DNA from: Bacteroidales bacterium UBA1797
GTDB lineage: Bacteria; Bacteroidota; Bacteroidia; Bacteroidales; VadinHA17
DNA length: 11,115 nt
Direction of reading: 5' to 3'
NCBI GenBank assembly: GCA_002319885.1
Contig: DCFT01000142.1
Location: 1 to 11,115 of the forward strand
Positions 6,993 through 11,115 of the stretch are shown here, piece after piece. Positions within the stretch are counted from its first letter, which is position 1, and each line of letters starts with the position of its first letter. The notes below the pieces were generated by a model, which did no database searches, was not told where the DNA came from, and was given only the letters and a program-made list of their open reading frames with translations. Position numbers and translations under genes: made by a program.

Positions 6993-9900
6993 CTACCTTC
7001 TTATTTCAATAAATCCTTTTAATATCCTGCCGTTTGAAATCTTTAAAATATAGAAATAGGTATCTGCCTGCAGATCCCGATGTTTTGTATCTTTTCCATT
7101 CCAGTCATTCTTATAGTCTGAACTTCTGTAAACCTCACTGCCCCACCTGTTGTATATGATCATAGTACTCCCCGGGAATGCAATCAGACCAGGAAAGATA
7201 AGTTCATCATTCAGCCCGTCGTTATTAGGTGTAATTACAGTTGGTGTTACAATGTCGTTAACAGTCACTGCAACTTCATCTGTTGATTCACAACTGCCAT
7301 TATGCACTTTCCAGATAAATTTATTTTCGCCGATGGATAAACCGGTTATTCTTGTTGTCGGGGATTGCTTGTCCTCAATATTGCCTGAACCAGTAACCAA
7401 AGACCATTCACCTGTACCATATTGAGGTAATTCAGCTTCCATTTGAGTATCAAACACATATGAGAGGGTCTGATCCGGTCCTGCATATGCAGCCGCTTTT
7501 TCATCTGCTACAATTGTTTGTGTGGCTTTGTTAGTGCAGATATCCGAGTAGATATATTCGAGATTTATATTACCGGAACCTGTTGCCGAAAGAACATTTC
7601 CGGTTATCGTACCCGGTCCGTCTGATACATAAAAGTTCCCACCTGCCGGATCACCTGCTAAAATCCGCTGATCACCAATACATAGTGAAGAATTGCTGCT
7701 GGTTATATTCACCACCGGTAAGGCATTTACTGTTACTTCAGTGGCTATTGATAATGCACTGGAGCATCCGTTTGCATCTGTTAGTTGAACTGAATAATTT
7801 CCGGTTGACGAAACGATTATATCTGGTGCAATTGAACCAGTTGACCATAAGTAGTTACTTCCTCCAACTGTAGTAAGGGTTACACTTCCCCCTGAACAGA
7901 ATGTTGTCGGACCGTCAGCCGTAATAACAGCCGTTGCCGGCAGGGTATTTACTGTTACTATTGTTGCTACAGATAACTCACTCGGGCATCCTTCTGTATC
8001 TGTAATCTGAACGGTATAACTTCCGGATGAGGTAACAACAATCGATTGAGTGATTTCTCCATCGGACCATAAATAATTTGATCCTGTACCTGAAGTTAAT
8101 GTAACGTTTCCTCCGGCGCAAAAAGTTGTCGGACCATCGGCTGTTATTGCAGGCGTTACGGGTGAAGCGTTCACTAATACAGGGGTTGCTGCTGAAGATA
8201 GACTATTGCATCCGTTTGCATCTGTCACTATTACAGAAAAATTTCCTGATGATGTAACCTCTATGTTATTTGTTGTTGCTCCATTCGACCATAAGTATCC
8301 TGTTTCCGGACTTGAAGTTAATGTAACACTCCCTCCTGAACAGAATGTTGTCGGGCCATCGGCTGATATATTTGGTGTTGCCGGTAAAGAATTTACCGTC
8401 ACAGTTGTGGCTGCTGATATTGAACTCTGACATCCGTTTGCATCGCTTATTCTTACAGTATAACTTCCGGATGAAATGATATCTATATTTGCTGTGTTTT
8501 CACCTGTTGACCAAAAATAAGAGTTACCCGTGCTGGAGGTTAGACTGACGCTGCCACCCTGACAAAAAGTTGTAGGACCCGTGGCAGTAATAGCCGGAGT
8601 AGCCGGTAAAGCATTTACAGTTACTATAATAGCTGGTGACGCAGCACTCTGACATCCTTCTGCACTGGTCACTCTTACTGAATAACTTCCTGATGAGTTG
8701 ACGTTTATGCTTTGCGAGGTTGCGCCATTCGACCAAAGGTAAGCTGATCCTGCACTTGCTGTTAATGTAACGCTGCCTCCTTCACAAAAAATGGTAGGAC
8801 CATCTGCTGTTACAGAGGGAGTAGCAGGTAAAGAATTGACTGTTACAACAGTGGATGCAGAAGGTGTACTAAGACATCCGCCTGAGTTGGTTACCTGAAC
8901 AGAATATATTCCGGATGTACTGACATTTATGCTTTGTGTTGATTCACCGGTTGACCAAAGATACGTTGTTCCTGCATCTGAAGTTAAGGTTACATTACTA
9001 CCGTTGCAGAAGGTTGTAGGACCATCCGGCGTAATGGATGGTGTTGAAGGTAGAGAATTGACGGTAACCACAACCTGCGAGTTTACAGTATTAAACCCAT
9101 CAAAAACAGCAACATTATATGTAGTACTTAAAGTTGGATTGACAATGGGATTAGCAACAGATGATGAAAATCCTGCCGGTATTGATGACCATGTGTAGGT
9201 ATAAGAACCTGAACCACCGCTTGCAATTGCATATAATTGTACGTCTTCACCTGAACAGACTGTACCTGGAATAGCTTCAGGAGTTGAACCTAAGGGACCC
9301 CCGCTTACCGATATTGTTACTTTGTCTGAATTAGAACATGATGTAGTCAGCGAAGTTGCAGTAAGGGTAAAGACAGTTGTTGAAGGCAAATTGACAGTTG
9401 TCGGATCTTCTACATCAGGATTAACCAGAAATATGGAAGGCGACCAGTTATAAGCAAAGGGACCATCACCCGTAACTGTGGCGTTTATTGTTGTACCTGT
9501 CCCATTTGGAATAGTTACGTCAGAACCGGCATTCACTATAGGCAAAGGGTTAATGCTTACAACCGCTGCCGTAGATGATGCGCTCTGACACCCATCTGAA
9601 CTTGTTCCTATAACTGAATAATTTCCCGGAGTTGTGACGTTTATGCTATGTGTTGTTGCCCCGTTTGACCATAAATAACTTGTTTCAGAACTTGAAGTCA
9701 GTATTACTTTTCCACCAGCACAGAATGTTGTTGGGCCGTCAGTTGTAATAACAGGCGTTACCGGTATGGCATTTACAGTCACTTTTGTGGCTGCTGATGA
9801 AGCACTCTGGCATCCGGGTGCATCAGTTATCTGAACGGAATAATTTCCTGATGATGTTACATTTATTGATGGAGTTGTTGCTCCGGTGGACCATAAATAT

Positions 9901-11115
9901 CCTGATCCTGCACTAGATGTTAATGTCACACTTCCTCCGGCGCAAAAAGTTGTCGGACCACCGGTCGTAATAGCAGGTGTTACCGGTAAGGAATTCACTA
10001 CTACTGTCGTTGCTGTCGACGATGGACTCTGGCATCCATTAGAATTGGTTACTCTTACGGAATAATTTCCTGATGAAGTTGCATTTATACTATTAGTGGT
10101 TGCACCATTAGACCATAAATATGCTGTTTCCGGGCTTGAAGTTAATGTTAAACTCCCTCCCGAACAGAATGTTGTCGGGCCGGAGGCTGTAATATTTGGC
10201 GTTGCAGGTAAAGAATTTACAGTTACTGATGTGGTTGCTGATACTGCACTCTGACATCCGTTTGAATTAGTTATTCTTACTGTATAACTTCCTGATGAAG
10301 TGATGTTTATATTTGAAGTGGTCGCTCCTGTTGACCATAAATATGAGTTCCCTGCGGTGGAAGTCAAATTTACGCTGCCTCCCTGGCAAAAGGTAGTGGG
10401 ACCACCGGCGGTAATAACAGGAGTAGAAGGTAATTCGTTTACAGTTACTACGGTAGCTACTGAGGCAGCACTCTGACATCCGCCTGCACTGGTTACTCTT
10501 ACTGAATAACTTCCTGACGATGTGATGTTTACACTTTGGGTAGTTGCGCCATTCGACCAAAGGTAAGCTGACCCTGCACTCGACGTTAATGTAACGCTTC
10601 CTCCGGCACAAAAAGATGTCGGGCCTCCGGCCGTGATCGTGGGAGTTGAAAGACTGCATGTGATCTGGAAAAACGGATAGATAGGATCATTAATAAGATC
10701 TGTCAGGTTTCCATAGCTGCAACCTGAATTAGGATATGGAATTGTATTAGGAATTGCGCAATTGAGTGCTCTATAGTCTGAATTATCGTTAGTTAATTCA
10801 GATGGAATAGTTCCTCCTATAAATACCTTCACCGGATTATCATTACTTTTAAATTGTCCTAAGTTAGTTGCTCCTGTTTTATTAATGTTTCCGGTTACAA
10901 TAATATAACCATTTTCTTCAATTTGGGCATTATCAATTATTGTAAGGTTTCCCCAGACAATAAGAATTCCCTGATCTCCTATTCTTAATTTATTTGAATT
11001 GTCTATGGTCAGGTCCCCTTTTATTACGAGTGTATCATTGATTGTCAACTGTCCTAGAACCGAGAATGACAGAGACTCATTTGCAGTAATATATCCGTTA
11101 ATGGTTATATTTTGT
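6993..11115 (-). CDS. Giant surface adhesin with eleven Ig-like repeats and CHU_C (T9SS) C-terminal domain, 5'-truncated by window edge
   Basis: The frame stays open to the right edge, giving 1373 codons with no signal peptide or real start. Numbering below counts from the TTG codon at 11048. Residues up to about 130 are a beta-helix-like region (GDLTI, GNLTI, IIVTGNI). Residues 135-503 are Ig-like repeats 1-5 (74 residues each). Residues 505-668 are two divergent PKD/Ig-like domains, and 669-1111 are repeats 6-11. Residues 1112-1265 are two more divergent Ig-like domains (GPDQTL, GTGEWSLVTGSG). Residues 1268-1351 are a CHU_C gliding-motility C-terminal domain (TPNNDGLND, IYNRWGSEVY, DTYFYILK, GFIEIRR), the type-B signal that sends proteins through T9SS to the cell surface. 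The repeats resemble the CHU_C-associated Ig-like family and carry two Cys each. A role in adhesion or gliding is inferred from the family. The PorP/SprF gene follows by 3 bp. Confidence 0.93.
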   Translation of the reverse strand, partial: QNITINGYITANESLSFSVLGQLTINDTLVIKGDLTIDNSNKLRIGDQGILIVWGNLTIIDNAQIEENGYIIVTGNINKTGATNLGQFKSNDNPVKVFIGGTIPSELTNDNSDYRALNCAIPNTIPYPNSGCSYGNLTDLINDPIYPFFQITCSLSTPTITAGGPTSFCAGGSVTLTSSAGSAYLWSNGATTQSVNITSSGSYSVRVTSAGGCQSAASVATVVTVNELPSTPVITAGGPTTFCQGGSVNLTSTAGNSYLWSTGATTSNINITSSGSYTVRITNSNGCQSAVSATTSVTVNSLPATPNITASGPTTFCSGGSLTLTSSPETAYLWSNGATTNSINATSSGNYSVRVTNSNGCQSPSSTATTVVVNSLPVTPAITTGGPTTFCAGGSVTLTSSAGSGYLWSTGATTPSINVTSSGNYSVQITDAPGCQSASSAATKVTVNAIPVTPVITTDGPTTFCAGGKVILTSSSETSYLWSNGATTHSINVTTPGNYSVIGTSSDGCQSASSTAAVVSINPLPIVNAGSDVTIPNGTGTTINATVTGDGPFAYNWSPSIFLVNPDVEDPTTVNLPSTTVFTLTATSLTTSCSNSDKVTISVSGGPLGSTPEAIPGTVCSGEDVQLYAIASGGSGSYTYTWSSIPAGFSSSVANPIVNPTLSTTYNVAVFDGFNTVNSQVVVTVNSLPSTPSITPDGPTTFCNGSNVTLTSDAGTTYLWSTGESTQSINVSTSGIYSVQVTNSGGCLSTPSASTVVTVNSLPATPSVTADGPTIFCEGGSVTLTASAGSAYLWSNGATSQSINVNSSGSYSVRVTSAEGCQSAASPAIIVTVNALPATPAITATGPTTFCQGGSVSLTSSTGNSYFWSTGENTANIDIISSGSYTVRISDANGCQSSISAATTVTVNSLPATPNISADGPTTFCSGGSVTLTSSPETGYLWSNGATTNNIEVTSSGNFSVIVTDANGCNSLSSAATPVLVNASPVTPAITADGPTTFCAGGNVTLTSGTGSNYLWSDGEITQSIVVTSSGSYTVQITDTEGCPSELSVATIVTVNTLPATAVITADGPTTFCSGGSVTLTTVGGSNYLWSTGSIAPDIIVSSTGNYSVQLTDANGCSSALSIATEVTVNALPVVNITSSNSSLCIGDQRILAGDPAGGNFYVSDGPGTITGNVLSATGSGNINLEYIYSDICTNKATQTIVADEKAAAYAGPDQTLSYVFDTQMEAELPQYGTGEWSLVTGSGNIEDKQSPTTRITGLSIGENKFIWKVHNGSCESTDEVAVTVNDIVTPTVITPNNDGLNDELIFPGLIAFPGSTMIIYNRWGSEVYRSSDYKNDWNGKDTKHRDLQADTYFYILKISNGRILKGFIEIRR
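6996..7001 (-). promoter_or_regulatory. Shine-Dalgarno of the PorP/SprF gene inside the adhesin 3' end
   Basis: AGAAGG on the minus strand lies 6 bases before the PorP/SprF ATG (6989-6987) and within the last codons of the adhesin, whose TAG stop is at 6995-6993. A strong Shine-Dalgarno is uncommon in this phylum. With a 3-bp gap between genes, it supports both the chosen start and translational coupling of the two proteins. Confidence 0.6.
7716..9044 (-). repeat. Second block of 222-bp Ig-like coding repeats (repeats 6-11)
   Basis: Six tandem 74-codon units with boundaries, in coding order, at 9044-8823, 8822-8601, 8600-8379, 8378-8157, 8156-7935 and 7934-7716 (the last one codon shorter). 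Each unit follows the pattern TPxITADGPTTFCxGGSVTLT, then YLWSxG, SGSYxVxxTDxxGC and VTVNxLPA, with Cys at unit positions 13 and 57. Repeats 7-11 correspond one-to-one with repeats 1-5 of the first block at a constant 1824-bp offset. Repeat 6 has no such partner. Confidence 0.9.
9540..10646 (-). repeat. First block of 222-bp Ig-like coding repeats (repeats 1-5)
   Basis: Five tandem 74-codon units with boundaries, in coding order, at 10646-10425, 10424-10203, 10202-9981, 9980-9759 and 9758-9540 (the last one codon shorter). They share the unit pattern and both Cys positions with the second block, and no unit contains an insertion or deletion. Exact DNA matches to the second block at a fixed 1824-bp offset include 10543-10571 (to 8719-8747), 10162-10181 (to 8338-8357) and 9932-9960 (to 8108-8136). 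Confidence 0.9.

Noticed and set aside
7716..10646. CRISPR-like or satellite repeat array
   Set aside because: The 222-bp period is coding in one uninterrupted frame with conserved Ig-like residues, so these are protein domain repeats.
10267..10659. Minus-strand open frame of 130 codons inside the adhesin repeats
   Set aside because: It is an out-of-phase reading of the 222-bp repeats, which is why it looks internally repetitive; no independent signal supports it.
11046..11048. TTG codon as the start of the adhesin gene
   Set aside because: The frame remains open for 22 further codons to the window edge, those residues continue the same beta-strand pattern (TINGYITANESLSF), and no signal peptide follows the TTG. 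The true start is outside the window.

Overview
The window looks like an AT-rich Bacteroidota (Bacteroidetes) chromosome. The evidence is a CHU_C-type gliding-motility/type IX secretion (T9SS) C-terminal domain on a giant adhesin, a PorP/SprF-family outer-membrane protein, a PD40/PKD protein, a two-component-regulator-propeller histidine kinase, and a TTG-N20-TAnnTTTG promoter in front of a tRNA. I cannot fix the genus.

Layout: positions 54-85 hold a Bacteroidota-type promoter and 97-169 a tRNA-Arg(CCG) on the + strand. A perfect 14-bp-arm palindrome (188-216) lies between the tRNA and the converging gene set. Everything else is on the minus strand, so transcription runs from high to low coordinates. 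First comes a huge surface protein that enters from beyond the right edge (11115 to 6993, N-terminus missing). It has eleven 74-residue Ig-like repeats and ends in a CHU_C sorting domain. Three bases later is a PorP/SprF homologue (6989-6069), and ten bases after that a secreted PD40 + PKD protein (6058-4610). A 215-bp gap follows, then an unrecognised exported protein (4394-3408) and, 11 bases later, a large membrane histidine kinase (3396-241).

How they may work together: by analogy with sprB-sprF, the PorP/SprF protein probably serves T9SS export or surface attachment of the adhesin encoded just upstream, with the PD40/PKD protein as a periplasmic or outer-membrane partner. The exported protein and the kinase look like a separate sensing pair. 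The kinase has a periplasmic propeller but no receiver or DNA-binding domain, and no response regulator lies in the window.

The most unusual signal is in the 215-bp gap. A nested imperfect inverted repeat (4408-4499, about 29 bp of pairing in four helices) sits just upstream of the unknown exported protein. Its 3' arm could pair instead with the start codon region of that gene, which has the layout of a cis-acting RNA switch. The second notable signal is inside the adhesin: repeats 1-5 and 7-11 are a higher-order duplication at a constant offset of 1824 bp, shown by exact 20-29-bp matches.
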